64,000 nucleotides of DNA from Selenomonas sp. TAMA-11512. Lineage in GTDB: Bacteria > Bacillota > Negativicutes > Selenomonadales > Selenomonadaceae. The stretch's first letter is position 1. Each line of letters starts with the position of its first letter. Both the position numbers and the translations under genes were made by a program. The DNA is taken from the NCBI RefSeq assembly GCF_037076525.1, contig NZ_AP029018.1, forward strand, positions 2,497,001 through 2,561,000, written 5' to 3'. Shown piece after piece: positions 54,287-63,072 of the stretch. The notes under the pieces were generated by a model. The model worked only from the letters and a program-made list of their open reading frames with translations. It ran no database searches and was not told the origin of the DNA.

Positions 54287-55691
54287 CACGGATGACCTCC
54301 ATCCTCCCGTCTTGAATCCGCAGCACCTGATGCGCGAACTGCTTAACAAACCGCAGATCGTGACTTGTAAAGATACAGGCCGTCCCCTTCCGGCACAGGT
54401 CCGCAAGCGACTCCATGATCGCAAGTGCGCTTTGGAAATCCTGCCCGTACGTCGGCTCGTCCACGAGGAGAATCGCTTTATCGCCACCCGTCATCAGCAA
54501 AGACGCCAACCGGCGCTGCTGCCCCTGACTGATCAGCCACGGAGAAACGTGCCTGACCGTGTCGAAATGAAATGCGGCGAGCAATTCTTCCATCGCGGAC
54601 TCGGATAAATCCGGGAAACTTGTTCTGAGTTCATCGATGACTTTCGCGCTCATAAACTGCAGTGACGGATCTTGAAAGACAAGCCCAACGTTCGAATACA
54701 GGTCCTTCGTTTTCATTCTCGCCAAAGATTGCCCCATCAGCTCAATACCTCCGCGAAACCGGCACTGCTTCAATATCGCCTTGAAGAGGCTCGTCTTTCC
54801 GGCGCCGCTCCGACCGATAAGCGCCGTCATCTCCCCAGCATGCAGATCAAATCCGATATCCTGCACGAGCGGCTCCTCGCCCGAAACGAAAATCGAGACA
54901 TCCTGAAACTGGAGCACCGTTTCCTGCGGATGATAGGGGCTTTTTGACGGAAACTCCCCTATCAATCCGTTCTCCCGCAGGATCTCGGACTGCTTCTCTG
55001 TCAAGGGCAAGGATATCACCTGCAGCGACCCGCTTTCCTCCAAAAGATACCATCGATCCGCCCAATCCCAGAAGTCCAGCCGATGATCGATGACGCAAAC
55101 CGTTTTTCCCTGCCTCGCCCACGCCTTGATCCGCTCCATAAAATACGGGATACCGGCTTCATCTATATTAGCAAAAGGCTCGTCCAGCAAGTAAAGCGGA
55201 GCATCCGTCAAATCGGCACAGGCAAAGGCGACCTTTTGCAGCTCGCCTCCCGATAGAGTGGCAAATTCACGATGCAAAAGAGGCGTGATACCGTATCGCT
55301 CCGCCTGCGCGGCGACCTTTTCCTCCATTTGCCCGATCGGAAAGCACGCATTCTCCAAGCAGAAAATCATCTCTTCATACGGCGTCGTCATCGCAAATGA
55401 TAAGCGGGCGTTCTGAAAAACAGACCGCACATACGCCGTCCGCTCACATAGACTTTTCCCGCGCAAATCATGCCCCGTCACCTCCAGCCGATCGCATGTG
55501 ACCGCGGCATCCTCGTTGGGATAGCAGCCGTTGATGACGTGCATGAGACTGCTTTTCCCCACGCCGCTCTTTCCCGCCAGCAGCACGATTTCACCGGCCT
55601 TCAGCTCCATGGAAAGATGGGAAAACAGGGTCGATCCGTCCACCTGCAGGCAGGCATTTTCAAGAAGCAGTACCGTATCCCAATCATCCAC
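54279..55691 (-). CDS. ykoD: ECF transporter ATPase with two ABC domains, YkoD
   Basis: 470 aa. Two ABC modules: Walker A LLAGKSGVGKSS near residue 37 with signature LSGGELQK and Walker B YLLDEP; then GRSGAGKTS near residue 295 with signature ISQGQQRR (degenerate) and LLVDEPTYG. In B. subtilis YkoD is a fused dual ATPase as here. Drives uptake of hydroxymethylpyrimidine or thiamine. Overlaps ykoE and ykoC by 8 bp each. Confidence 0.92.
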   Translation of the reverse strand: MDDWDTVLLLENACLQVDGSTLFSHLSMELKAGEIVLLAGKSGVGKSSLMHVINGCYPNEDAAVTCDRLEVTGHDLRGKSLCERTAYVRSVFQNARLSFAMTTPYEEMIFCLENACFPIGQMEEKVAAQAERYGITPLLHREFATLSGGELQKVAFACADLTDAPLYLLDEPFANIDEAGIPYFMERIKAWARQGKTVCVIDHRLDFWDWADRWYLLEESGSLQVISLPLTEKQSEILRENGLIGEFPSKSPYHPQETVLQFQDVSIFVSGEEPLVQDIGFDLHAGEMTALIGRSGAGKTSLFKAILKQCRFRGGIELMGQSLARMKTKDLYSNVGLVFQDPSLQFMSAKVIDELRTSFPDLSESAMEELLAAFHFDTVRHVSPWLISQGQQRRLASLLMTGGDKAILLVDEPTYGQDFQSALAIMESLADLCRKGTACIFTSHDLRFVKQFAHQVLRIQDGRMEVIRDA

Positions 55692-56250
55692 GAGCTTTTA
55701 CCACGCCTGTCGACAGTAGCCGGTCGCATAAGAGCTTGCTCAGGTATCCCGTGAAGAAGAGCGCCGACAGCAGTCGAATCACAAAGATGGCGCCTACGAT
55801 CTGCAGATCGAGCGCCAGGTAGTTGCTGCGAAATCCCGTCCAGATAAACGTAAAAACAGTTGTGATGACAGCACCGAGCATCGTCGTTCCGTACGTGATA
55901 TTCGTATACTTCCTGCTCAGGAACGCAAGCTCGATTCCCAGTCCCTGAATAAATCCGCTCACGAGGACAATCACGCCGAACATGTTTCCTAAAACGACTT
56001 CGATCAGGGCCGCGATGATTTCCGTAAGAATCCCGATCCCGGGCTTTCGAATGAGATACAGCGTAAAGACGGGCGCCATAAACCAAATGCCGTAGAACGG
56101 CTCATAGCCAAGGATGCCCAGCCCCATAGGCGTCAAAACCCCTGTAAGAATCCCGCCCGCATACACGGCGAGCAGATAGAACACGCCGAACAGCACGCAG
56201 ATCAGACTGATCAGCAGGTAATCTTTGAGCTCCAGCGGCTTCCTATTCAT
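55684..56250 (-). CDS. ykoE: ECF transporter S component, YkoE
   Basis: 188 aa from ATG 56250 (ribosome site ggaggg). About six membrane spans, with LTPMGLGILGYEPFYGIWFM and GNMFGVIVLVSGFIQGLGIE, typical of the YkoE substrate-binding subunit for hydroxymethylpyrimidine/thiamine. Overlaps ykoF by 8 bp and ykoD by 8 bp. The TPP riboswitch upstream supports the substrate assignment. Confidence 0.92.
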   Translation of the reverse strand: MNRKPLELKDYLLISLICVLFGVFYLLAVYAGGILTGVLTPMGLGILGYEPFYGIWFMAPVFTLYLIRKPGIGILTEIIAALIEVVLGNMFGVIVLVSGFIQGLGIELAFLSRKYTNITYGTTMLGAVITTVFTFIWTGFRSNYLALDLQIVGAIFVIRLLSALFFTGYLSKLLCDRLLSTGVVKARG

Positions 56251-56872
56251 CGGCTTCTCCCTCCGGTACATTGCACAGCAGCGTCACTTGAATGACAAAA
56301 TGACTCACTTCTTCATCTAAAATGTGAAAGACCTCTTCCAAATAGCTGAAAACGTCGTGCACATCTCCACCCAGAAATGTCACATAGTGACCGGTTCCGC
56401 TGACAATCCCCCGATCTATGCCTCGATTGACCAACGTTTCAATCAAGTGCATATACTCCCCCGAGCCCATCGGATAGACGGAGAATTTCCCGATGACGGG
56501 AAATTGCACTGCTTGACCGGCCGATTCGTTGACACGCATGCCTTCAAAGGACAGAACGGTATCATCGTCGACATCCCCCGGGCAGCCCTTTGAGATCGTA
56601 GCCTCCAATGCGCTGTGTATGCCGGGCCGATAGCTGAAGAGAAAGCATGCCTTCAGCGCGTCAAAGACCTCTGCGCTCCCCCCGCGGTAAACGGTTGACG
56701 TGTGGTCCGTCTTCGCCCAGACGTTCGACAGATCCACCTTCTTGATCGCGCCTAAAATGATGTTGATAAAATCATCCGACATGGGCGTCAGACTGAAACG
56801 AGCCCCCGTGATCTTGAGGTGAGCTCCCGATACCCCGACACGGCAGCCGCCGTAAGAAACATGCTGCATCAT
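56243..56872 (-). CDS. ykoF: YkoF-family thiamine/HMP-binding protein
   Basis: About 209 aa from ATG 56872 (or 56869). Two repeats of the YkoF fold: GARFSLTPMSDDFINIILGA with KTDHTSTVYRGG, and VIGKFSVYPMGSGEYMHLIE with SGTGHYVTFLGG. B. subtilis YkoF binds thiamine and hydroxymethylpyrimidine. An upstream extension of the frame to 56956 runs through the terminator and is not the real start. The ribosome site aagggga is the 3' arm of the terminator stem. Confidence 0.9.
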   Translation of the reverse strand: MMQHVSYGGCRVGVSGAHLKITGARFSLTPMSDDFINIILGAIKKVDLSNVWAKTDHTSTVYRGGSAEVFDALKACFLFSYRPGIHSALEATISKGCPGDVDDDTVLSFEGMRVNESAGQAVQFPVIGKFSVYPMGSGEYMHLIETLVNRGIDRGIVSGTGHYVTFLGGDVHDVFSYLEEVFHILDEEVSHFVIQVTLLCNVPEGEADE

Positions 56873-56913
56873 AAAAAAATCCCCTTTCAAGATCTTCGTC
56901 ATCTTGAAAGGGG
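56873..56913 (-). terminator. Rho-independent terminator of the TPP riboswitch
   Basis: On the minus strand CCCCTTTCAAGAT, loop, ATCTTGAAAGGGG, then ATTTTTTT, immediately before the ykoF start. It is the probable expression platform of the riboswitch. The 3' arm contains aaagggg, the likely ribosome site, so folding also hides it. Confidence 0.88.
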
Positions 56914-57037
56914 CCACCATTTCGTGTGTAAACTGCGCGCCGAACATCCGCTTCACGGGCTTGCGCGCCGCCCTTGCTTGAGCATGCCTTCCGCCTGCCC
57001 TCTCGGGTCTTCACTGCATAAGCTTCCGGAGTTGTTT

Positions 57038-57128
57038 AAGATGCTCTCTACGCAACCATGAAGTTGATCAGATGATATTGGTCTGTTTCACACACTCTCA
57101 GCCTCCCTGACGAGACTCCCAAGATCTT
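57038..57128 (-). ncRNA. TPP riboswitch (THI element)
   Basis: On the minus strand the conserved TPP aptamer pieces appear in order: P1 arm AAGAT...GTCTC, the GGCTGAGAG pyrimidine-sensing element, CAGACC, ATCTGATCAACTTCATGG, GCGTAGAGAG and the closing ATCTT. It precedes ykoFEDC as in Bacillus. Binding of thiamine pyrophosphate would favour the downstream terminator and shut uptake off. Confidence 0.88.
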
Positions 57129-57147
57129 AATTATTCAATTTGCACCC

Positions 57148-57176
57148 ATTGTATCAAACAACCCTATGAAAATCAA
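57148..57176 (-). promoter_or_regulatory. Promoter of the riboswitch/ykoFEDC operon
   Basis: On the minus strand TTGATT (57171-57176), 17-bp spacer, TACAAT (57148-57153). The start point would be about 12 bp before the aptamer. Confidence 0.7.
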
Positions 57177-57315
57177 TACTTCCTCGCTATTTTGCCGGGA
57201 TTGCTTCCTGAGATTATTTGATGTATTTTTGTATCCATTCAGGGAGGAGATATTATGTTGGAGCCGGCAAAGCCGCGGCCATCATGCAAAATCTTATCCG
57301 CGCTTCCTTACTATT

Positions 57316-57429
57316 ATTTCCGTTTCTTGCAAGAATCGGAAATGAAATATACTTCTCTCGGATAGAAAACTCCGTTTCTCTTGAAAAACGGAAATATAAA
57401 GGCTATAATAAGCATAGAAATTTCCGTTT
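57316..57429 (+). promoter_or_regulatory. Fic promoter with three TTTCCGTTT operator-like sites
   Basis: Promoter TTGAAA (57381-57386), 17 bp, TATAAT (57404-57409). Inverted repeat 1 (57316-57343): ATTTCCGTTTC and GAATCGGAAAT. Inverted repeat 2 (57369-57394): TCCGTTTC and AAACGGAAAT, overlapping the -35. A half-site TTTCCGTTT (57420-57428) lies just after the -10. The layout implies a repressor, perhaps the Fic protein through its C-terminal wHTH. Confidence 0.7.
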
Positions 57430-57453
57430 GTATAGTAGTAGGTGGGAATGCAC

Positions 57454-58602
57454 ATGGAAGCACGTGCAGGATATTTGCGACAGAATCTGACAGGTGCGCT
57501 TGCCTATTCCTCCTTTGTTCCTAAGTCTCTGCCGCCCGACCCGCCTGTCGCACTTGACACAGAGGGCATGACCCTCCTCGTTGCGGCGCATCGTCAGCTC
57601 GCTCTGCTGGAGGGGCTTGCTGCGCGCATCCCGAATATGGATCTGTTCATCTCCATGTACGTCCGCAAAGAAGCGCTTCTCTCCTCCCAGATCGAGGGAA
57701 CACAGGCAACGCTGGACGATGTGCTTGACCCGCTCGCGGATGTGAATGCCAATCGGGACGTGGCGGATGTTGTGAACTATATCCGCGCGACGGAGTTCGC
57801 CCTGCACCGCCGCACGGAGCTGCCCCTCTGCAATCGGCTGATTCGTGAGATTCACGGCGTTCTGATGGAAGGTGTGCGCGGACAGGAGAGGTATCCGGGT
57901 GAGTTTCGACGTACGCAGAACTGGATCGGCGGCACCGGCAGCACGCTGAAAAATGCGCGCTATATTCCTCCGAATGTAGAGGATATGCACGCAGCACTGT
58001 CTGCACTTGAATCCTATATGCATGAGGCGGATACCCTCGATCCTCTCATCCGCGCGGCACTCATCCACTATCAGTTCGAGACAATTCATCCGTTCCTCGA
58101 CGGCAACGGACGCGTCGGACGACTCCTGATTACGCTTTTCCTGATGGAAGAAAACCTTCTAAGTGCGCCCGCACTCTATATCTCCTATTTCCTCAAGCAG
58201 AACCGCATCGAATATTACGACCGCATGACGGAGGTCCGACGCACGGGAAACTACGAGCAGTGGATCCTGTTCTTCCTGCGCGCCTTGGCGGACTCCGCCG
58301 AGGATGCCATCCGTACGATTGACCGGCTTTCCGCCCTGCACGAAAAAAACGAAGCGATTTTAAAGCAAAATGTGAGTAAAAAACAGATGGGAACTCTGAG
58401 CAAACTCTACTCCTACCTCGAAGCTCATCCGATCCTCGAAGTGAAGAAGACGGCGGAATCCATCGGCATCTCTTATAACGCTGCGGCACGTGCCGTCGCC
58501 GTGCTCGTCGAAAAGGACATACTGAAGCAGCAAAAACAGGTCGGGAAAACGCGAATTTATTCCTATACCGCATATTTGGAGATCCTGCGGGGCGATATGT
58601 AA
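57454..58602 (+). CDS. Fic-family protein with C-terminal winged HTH
   Basis: About 382 aa from ATG 57454 (ribosome site aggtggg). The inhibitory motif SSQIEG lies upstream of the Fic core, with the complete catalytic HPFLDGNGRVGR near residue 212. The C-terminal 80 residues form a winged helix (KKTAESIGISYNAAARAVAVL). Fic enzymes transfer AMP or a similar moiety; self-inhibition is of class II. Its promoter has three related inverted repeats. The last 190 codons recur almost identically at 59885-60466. Confidence 0.92.
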   Translation: MEARAGYLRQNLTGALAYSSFVPKSLPPDPPVALDTEGMTLLVAAHRQLALLEGLAARIPNMDLFISMYVRKEALLSSQIEGTQATLDDVLDPLADVNANRDVADVVNYIRATEFALHRRTELPLCNRLIREIHGVLMEGVRGQERYPGEFRRTQNWIGGTGSTLKNARYIPPNVEDMHAALSALESYMHEADTLDPLIRAALIHYQFETIHPFLDGNGRVGRLLITLFLMEENLLSAPALYISYFLKQNRIEYYDRMTEVRRTGNYEQWILFFLRALADSAEDAIRTIDRLSALHEKNEAILKQNVSKKQMGTLSKLYSYLEAHPILEVKKTAESIGISYNAAARAVAVLVEKDILKQQKQVGKTRIYSYTAYLEILRGDM

Positions 58603-58740
58603 CGGTGTCCTCCCTATCTGCTATACACGTCAGACACATTAGAGAAGGAAAACCGATCGGACAGCCGTTTTCATCTGCGCTTGTTTAAAAGCACAGCCGC
58701 TCCGAAGCGACTTGGCAGCGAGCCCCTTTTCAATATCACA

Positions 58741-58789
58741 AAAAGTGCAGCTGTCGGAGACGCATCATCTCCGACAGCTGCACTTTTTT
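58741..58789. terminator. Terminator after the Fic gene
   Basis: AAAAGTGCAGCTGTCGGAGA and TCTCCGACAGCTGCACTTTT, 20-bp stem with a T tail. A near-identical stem is at 60515. Confidence 0.85.
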
Positions 58790-58864
58790 CGTATGCTCTC
58801 CCATACTTGCAATAAGGGGGCTATTTTCCATCCGGTCTCCATGCAGCCGGCCGATAAGCATGAT

Positions 58865-58910
58865 GACCCCGAAGCGTCAGATTCCGAGTCGAGTCTGACG
58901 CTTCGGGGTC
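58865..58910. terminator. Stem-loop after the DUF4198-like gene
   Basis: GACCCCGAAGCGTCAGA and TCTGACGCTTCGGGGTC form a 17-bp perfect stem 42 bp past the stop at 58952. It has no long T-run but is a likely terminator for the minus-strand gene. Confidence 0.6.
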
Positions 58911-58951
58911 ATGTCAAAACAGCTTCGCAGGGCTGTTTTTCAGAGCACGGC

Positions 58952-59674
58952 TTACTCTGCCGGAAGGATGAACGAGAGAGAGCTGAAGATCTTCTTTGTC
59001 ACCTTCGGGTTGTCCGTCGGGAACCCGACCTCGACGCCGATCACATTAAGGCCGTTGTTCGCCACACGCACGGTGATATATCCGTTGCCGTCCGCCTCCG
59101 TCTCGGTGGTGAGATCGCCGAGCACGTCCGCGATTACGGGCGCATTCGCATATGGCGCGCCGTCCTTGTAGATGCGCAGCTTCAGCGTATCGCCGCGGCG
59201 CAGCGTCAGCGGATTCACTTCCGGCACAATCTGAATCGCCACATCAGAAATTTTGCTCGGCTTCACGAGTGCATTCCAATAATGCACATTGTACTTGTAC
59301 GCGTAGGTGACCGACTTAAGATTCTTGATCTTCGAGAAGTCGCGCGTCGGAATGACCTTTCCGTCCGTCGTCTTCGCAAAGTAGCCGTAGTCGAAGAACG
59401 TCGCCGTCACGCCGAGATTCTCCCCGGGCACGATCGTGATATTCTTATCGCCGTTCACGCGCTTCACCGACGTCGGCCGGAAGTTCACATCGTAAGCGTC
59501 GATGCGCTTCACGCACGCGGGATCGTAGGCATTGTCCAGGGGGCCCTCACCGAGCACGAGCGCCGTCTGATCGACGCGGTTCGCGTAGTAGACACCGTGC
59601 GCATCCGCAGGCGCCGCGTACATGCCGAGTCCCAGCGCCGCGCCGAGCGCCGCCGCCAAAAATCTTTTCTTCAT
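58952..59674 (-). CDS. DUF4198-type periplasmic protein
   Basis: 240 aa from ATG 59674 (ribosome site gggagg; an adjacent ATG is at 59677). A signal peptide (KRFLAAALGAALGLGMYAAP, cleaved before HGVYYANR) gives a mature N-terminal His, then PGENLGVTATFFDYGYFA and LKLRIYKDGAPYANAPVIAD, the beta-sandwich of DUF4198 proteins, some linked to nickel or cobalt uptake. No metal transporter is adjacent. It lies between the complete Fic gene and its partial copy. Confidence 0.82.
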   Translation of the reverse strand: MKKRFLAAALGAALGLGMYAAPADAHGVYYANRVDQTALVLGEGPLDNAYDPACVKRIDAYDVNFRPTSVKRVNGDKNITIVPGENLGVTATFFDYGYFAKTTDGKVIPTRDFSKIKNLKSVTYAYKYNVHYWNALVKPSKISDVAIQIVPEVNPLTLRRGDTLKLRIYKDGAPYANAPVIADVLGDLTTETEADGNGYITVRVANNGLNVIGVEVGFPTDNPKVTKKIFSSLSFILPAE

Positions 59675-59884
59675 CATATATCCTCCCATCGAAAACAATA
59701 TTGCGCGGATCCTTCCGCCATACTTCTGTCATTATAGTACAAATAATCATCGTTTGCAATAAAGAAGGACATGTTTCTCTCCTCATTCTGCCGTGATATG
59801 GAAATGTCCCTCTCCGCTGGCAGCACAGGGAGCGGATCAAGGTTGCTGGAATTGCATGCTCCGCAGCATCGCGACATGTAGGGG

Positions 59885-60466
59885 CATGAGGCGGATACCC
59901 TCGATCCTCTCATCCGCGCGGCACTCATCCACTATCAGTTCGAGACAATTCATCCGTTCCTCGACGGCAACGGACGCGTCGGACGACTCCTGATTACGCT
60001 TTTCCTGATGGAAGAAAACCTTCTAAGTGCGCCCGCACTCTATATCTCCTATTTCCTCAAGCAGAACCGCATCGAATATTACGACCGCATGACGGAGGTC
60101 CGACGCACGGGAAACTACGAGCAGTGGATCCTGTTCTTCCTGCGCGCCTTGGCGGACTCCGCCGAGGATGCCATCCGTACGATTGACCGGCTTTCCGCCC
60201 TGCACGAAAAAAACGAAGCGATTTTAAAGCAAAATGTGAGTAAAAAACAGATGGGAACTCTGAGCAAACTCTACTCCTACCTCGAAGCTCATCCGATCCT
60301 CGAAGTGAAGAAGACGGCGGAATCCATCGGCATCTCTTATAACGCTGCGGCACGTGCCGTCGCCGTGCTCGTCGAAAAGGACATACTGAAGCAGCAAAAA
60401 CAGGTCGGGAAAACGCGAATTTATTCCTATGCCGCATATTTGGAGATCCTGCGGGGCGATATGTGA
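59885..60466 (+). pseudogene. Partial duplicate of the Fic gene (3' half)
   Basis: From catgaggcggataccctcga onward it is almost identical to 58021-58602, keeping the catalytic HPFLDGNGRVGR and the winged helix; one late codon differs (Thr to Ala). The N-terminal half with the inhibitory helix is missing, and the upstream sequence is unrelated. A small ORF from ATG 60008 starts after the catalytic motif. A recent local duplication. Confidence 0.88.
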
Positions 60467-60514
60467 CGGTGTCCTCCCTGCCTGCTATATAATCCGATGA
60501 CGATTTCCCCCTAT

Positions 60515-60566
60515 CAAAAAAAGTGTAGCTGTCGGAGACGCATCATCTCCGACAGCTGCACTTTTT
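60515..60566. terminator. Bidirectional terminator
   Basis: AAGTGTAGCTGTCGGAGA and TCTCCGACAGCTGCACTTTTT stem, the duplicate of the one at 58741. It also ends the minus-strand aldolase operon. Confidence 0.85.
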
Positions 60567-60572
60567 GTTGAA

Positions 60573-61229
60573 TTATCCTCCCTTTGCAGGTTTGTGCCGA
60601 TTTCGCACACTTGCCGCATGTTCGTTACACATGCGCTCCCATGCCTCCTCCGGAATATCACTGACCTCGCCGATCGTTTTCGCCAGAGTATAGATCTTCA
60701 TAACCTCTTCCCCCGCCTCAAGAATCGCAACCGCCGCTTCCAGCGTCGGCCCCACCGTGAGGCACCCGTGATTTGCCAAGAGCACGAGATCTCGGTTCGC
60801 CATCGCGTCTTCGATTCCGTCTGCGATCGCAGCTGTTCCCGGCTGTCCGTACGGCAGACAGGGGATGTCCTCGAACAGGAGTCCGAACGTCGTCGAACAA
60901 TGCATGCGAACGGTTTGATTGCAAAAAGCGAACGCTGTGAGATGCGGCGCATGTGTATGCACGGCGGCATTACAATCAGGACGAGCACAGAGCGCCGCCT
61001 GATGCAGGAGATACTCACTGGAATACTTACAGTTCCCGCCGATTTGTCGATCGCCTTCCATCACGGCAATCATCTCCGGCGTGAGCAGGGATTTCCTCTT
61101 GCCCGAAGGCGTGATGTAGAGTTTTCCCGTCTCCCGGTCAAGTATGGAGATATTGCCCTCCAGAGAATTGACCAGCCCTTTCTCCTCCAGAAGCTTTGCG
61201 TAAAATACAACCTCTTCTTCTTTTGTCAT
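60573..61229 (-). CDS. Class II aldolase/adducin-family protein
   Basis: 218 aa. Zinc-binding HTHAPHLTAFAF and the late LLANHGCLTVG are the fuculose-phosphate aldolase/ribulose-phosphate epimerase hallmarks; NSLEGNISILD binds the phosphate. It probably cleaves a phosphorylated ketose from the PTS encoded upstream. Ribosome site gaggtgatctg. Last gene of the operon. Confidence 0.9.
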   Translation of the reverse strand: MTKEEEVVFYAKLLEEKGLVNSLEGNISILDRETGKLYITPSGKRKSLLTPEMIAVMEGDRQIGGNCKYSSEYLLHQAALCARPDCNAAVHTHAPHLTAFAFCNQTVRMHCSTTFGLLFEDIPCLPYGQPGTAAIADGIEDAMANRDLVLLANHGCLTVGPTLEAAVAILEAGEEVMKIYTLAKTIGEVSDIPEEAWERMCNEHAASVRNRHKPAKGG

Positions 61230-61344
61230 CAGATCACCTCATAATATTCACTTTAACAAATATACCATGATACATCCCCATATTCTGCTGAAACGCACAC
61301 TTTCACGTAAATGCATGGGATGCTTTCCGCTTTTTGTGTGAGGG

Positions 61345-61788
61345 TTATTTTATTTCCCTTTCCAAATAAGCCGGTATTTCTTTAATTGTCAAATCCACAC
61401 ATCTTTTGAGATGCTTCTCATCCATCACAAAGCCAATCAGTTTCTGCAAAAAATCCAAATGTGCATCATTGCCTTTGATCGCAAGATTAAAAATCAACTT
61501 CACATCCACAGATGCAGAAGGTTCATCCATTCGCTGAAACCGAATGGGCTCATCTAATTTCATCACGCAGACAGCTGTCCTGAACACCTTATCCGAAGCG
61601 GCATGCGGGATGGCCACCGGAATGCTCGTGGGCAGCCCGGTGGGAAATTTTTTCTCTCTGTCAATGCAGGCGGTTAAAAAATCCTTCCCCACATAAGCAT
61701 TTCTGATCAGCTCATTGCCACAGGAGCGAATCGCTTCTTCCCAATCCCGCGCATGGCCTTCTATGGCAATATACGATCTTTCACTCAT
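61345..61788 (-). CDS. PTS EIIA, fructose/galactitol type (GatA-like)
   Basis: 147 aa. The active-site region is PTSIPVAIPHAASDK, where His is phosphorylated. The domain matches the PTS_EIIA_2/GatA family. It sits 21 bp after the EIIC stop. Together with EIIB and EIIC it forms a three-protein galactitol-type PTS; the sugar is not known. Confidence 0.9.
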   Translation of the reverse strand: MSERSYIAIEGHARDWEEAIRSCGNELIRNAYVGKDFLTACIDREKKFPTGLPTSIPVAIPHAASDKVFRTAVCVMKLDEPIRFQRMDEPSASVDVKLIFNLAIKGNDAHLDFLQKLIGFVMDEKHLKRCVDLTIKEIPAYLEREIK

Positions 61789-61809
61789 AGCATTACCTCA
61801 GCTCTCCGA

Positions 61810-63066
61810 TCATCCAAGAATTCTTGAAAGGATGCAGACGACGATAACGGGAAGATTGAATCCAAAGAATCCATCCGTAATCAATCCATCCACTTTGAGC
61901 TGTGTAGCATTGATCATTGCCGTCGCCTCATTGGCAAAAAGATTTGCCCCCCATGTAATCAAGAGCATACTGACCATGCAGCAAATCAAGGAGCGTACAA
62001 TATTTCCCTTGCTCGCCATGACATTCATGACGGAGACATAGCAAACAACGGTCAGCAATCCGATCGGAAAGTAACTCATATTCGGAATGATAAACGCCAG
62101 CAGGATCGTGAACGGAATGCAAAGCGCCGTGCATACAATACATGCCGGATGTCCGAGCCCAAGGCAAACATCCATACCAATCCAAATATTCGTATCCTTA
62201 TTGACATGTTTTTGCATAAACTCGTTGGCGGCCGTTCCAATGGGAGACAATCCCTCCATCATGACTGCCACCATACGCGGAATCAGAAGCAGCACACTTG
62301 CAAGCCCCATACCGATCATGGTAATGGTCGTAAATGGCTGCTGCGTAATAACGCCCAATAGGATGCCGACGAGCAATCCGATAAATGCAGGATTGCCAAA
62401 GAAGCCTATCTTTGCCTGTAAGTTATTCAGATCAAGGTCCATTTTGTTCAGCCCCGGAATATGATCAATGATCTTATTGACAACGACAGCGACCGGCCAC
62501 ATATACGTAATGAATGAAAGGCATGTGCACGTCGTCCCCTCCAGACCGAATACTTTTTCCCAATACGGAGCAACCTTTTCTGAGACAATCAATGTAAGCA
62601 CAGATAGTCCGACCGTCACCACAATACCTAGAAGAACACTGTCAAACAGGACATAGGCGAGAGAGCCGGGAATCAGGAAGTGAATAAAGTTCCACATATC
62701 CACATTCATGACTTTCGTCAGCCCCGCTTTTAACAGAACAATATTCGCCAATATAATGAGAGGGACAACGATCGGCGCGAACGGTACCGTCCAAGAGGCG
62801 GCCCCCAAAGCGGCCCAGCCAATATCTACAGTTGTAAACCCGCTCCCCATGCCCTGATAGTATTCCACAACGGGTTTGATACAACGCATAAGCAAATCAA
62901 TGACAAGCAGCAATCCCTGAAAGCCGATACCGATCATAAGCCCTGCTTGAAGTGCAGCTCCCACCTGCATGCGGAAGATAATGCCCAGCAAAAAGATCAT
63001 AATCGGAAGAATAACAACGGCTCCCATGCCGAGGATTGTCTGTACGATGTTCATCAAAGCATCCAT
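61810..63066 (-). CDS. PTS EIIC, galactitol type (GatC-like)
   Basis: 418 aa, a polytopic membrane protein. It contains VVEYYQGMGSGFTTVDIGWA, AASWTVPFAPIVVPLIIL and IGMDVCLGLGHPACIV, typical of the SgcC/GatC family. Six bases separate it from EIIB. It is the sugar channel of the galactitol-type system. Confidence 0.93.
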   Translation of the reverse strand: MDALMNIVQTILGMGAVVILPIMIFLLGIIFRMQVGAALQAGLMIGIGFQGLLLVIDLLMRCIKPVVEYYQGMGSGFTTVDIGWAALGAASWTVPFAPIVVPLIILANIVLLKAGLTKVMNVDMWNFIHFLIPGSLAYVLFDSVLLGIVVTVGLSVLTLIVSEKVAPYWEKVFGLEGTTCTCLSFITYMWPVAVVVNKIIDHIPGLNKMDLDLNNLQAKIGFFGNPAFIGLLVGILLGVITQQPFTTITMIGMGLASVLLLIPRMVAVMMEGLSPIGTAANEFMQKHVNKDTNIWIGMDVCLGLGHPACIVCTALCIPFTILLAFIIPNMSYFPIGLLTVVCYVSVMNVMASKGNIVRSLICCMVSMLLITWGANLFANEATAMINATQLKVDGLITDGFFGFNLPVIVVCILSRILG

Positions 63067-63072
63067 AGCAAA

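Noticed and set aside
56873-56956. Upstream extension of the ykoF frame to 56956
   Set aside because: It would run through the transcription terminator of the TPP riboswitch; the first ATGs after the terminator match the family start.
57038-57128. Considered a T-box or other riboswitch instead of TPP
   Set aside because: The CTGAGA and CTGAT...GCGTAG elements in the right order, and the ykoFEDC genes downstream, are specific to TPP.
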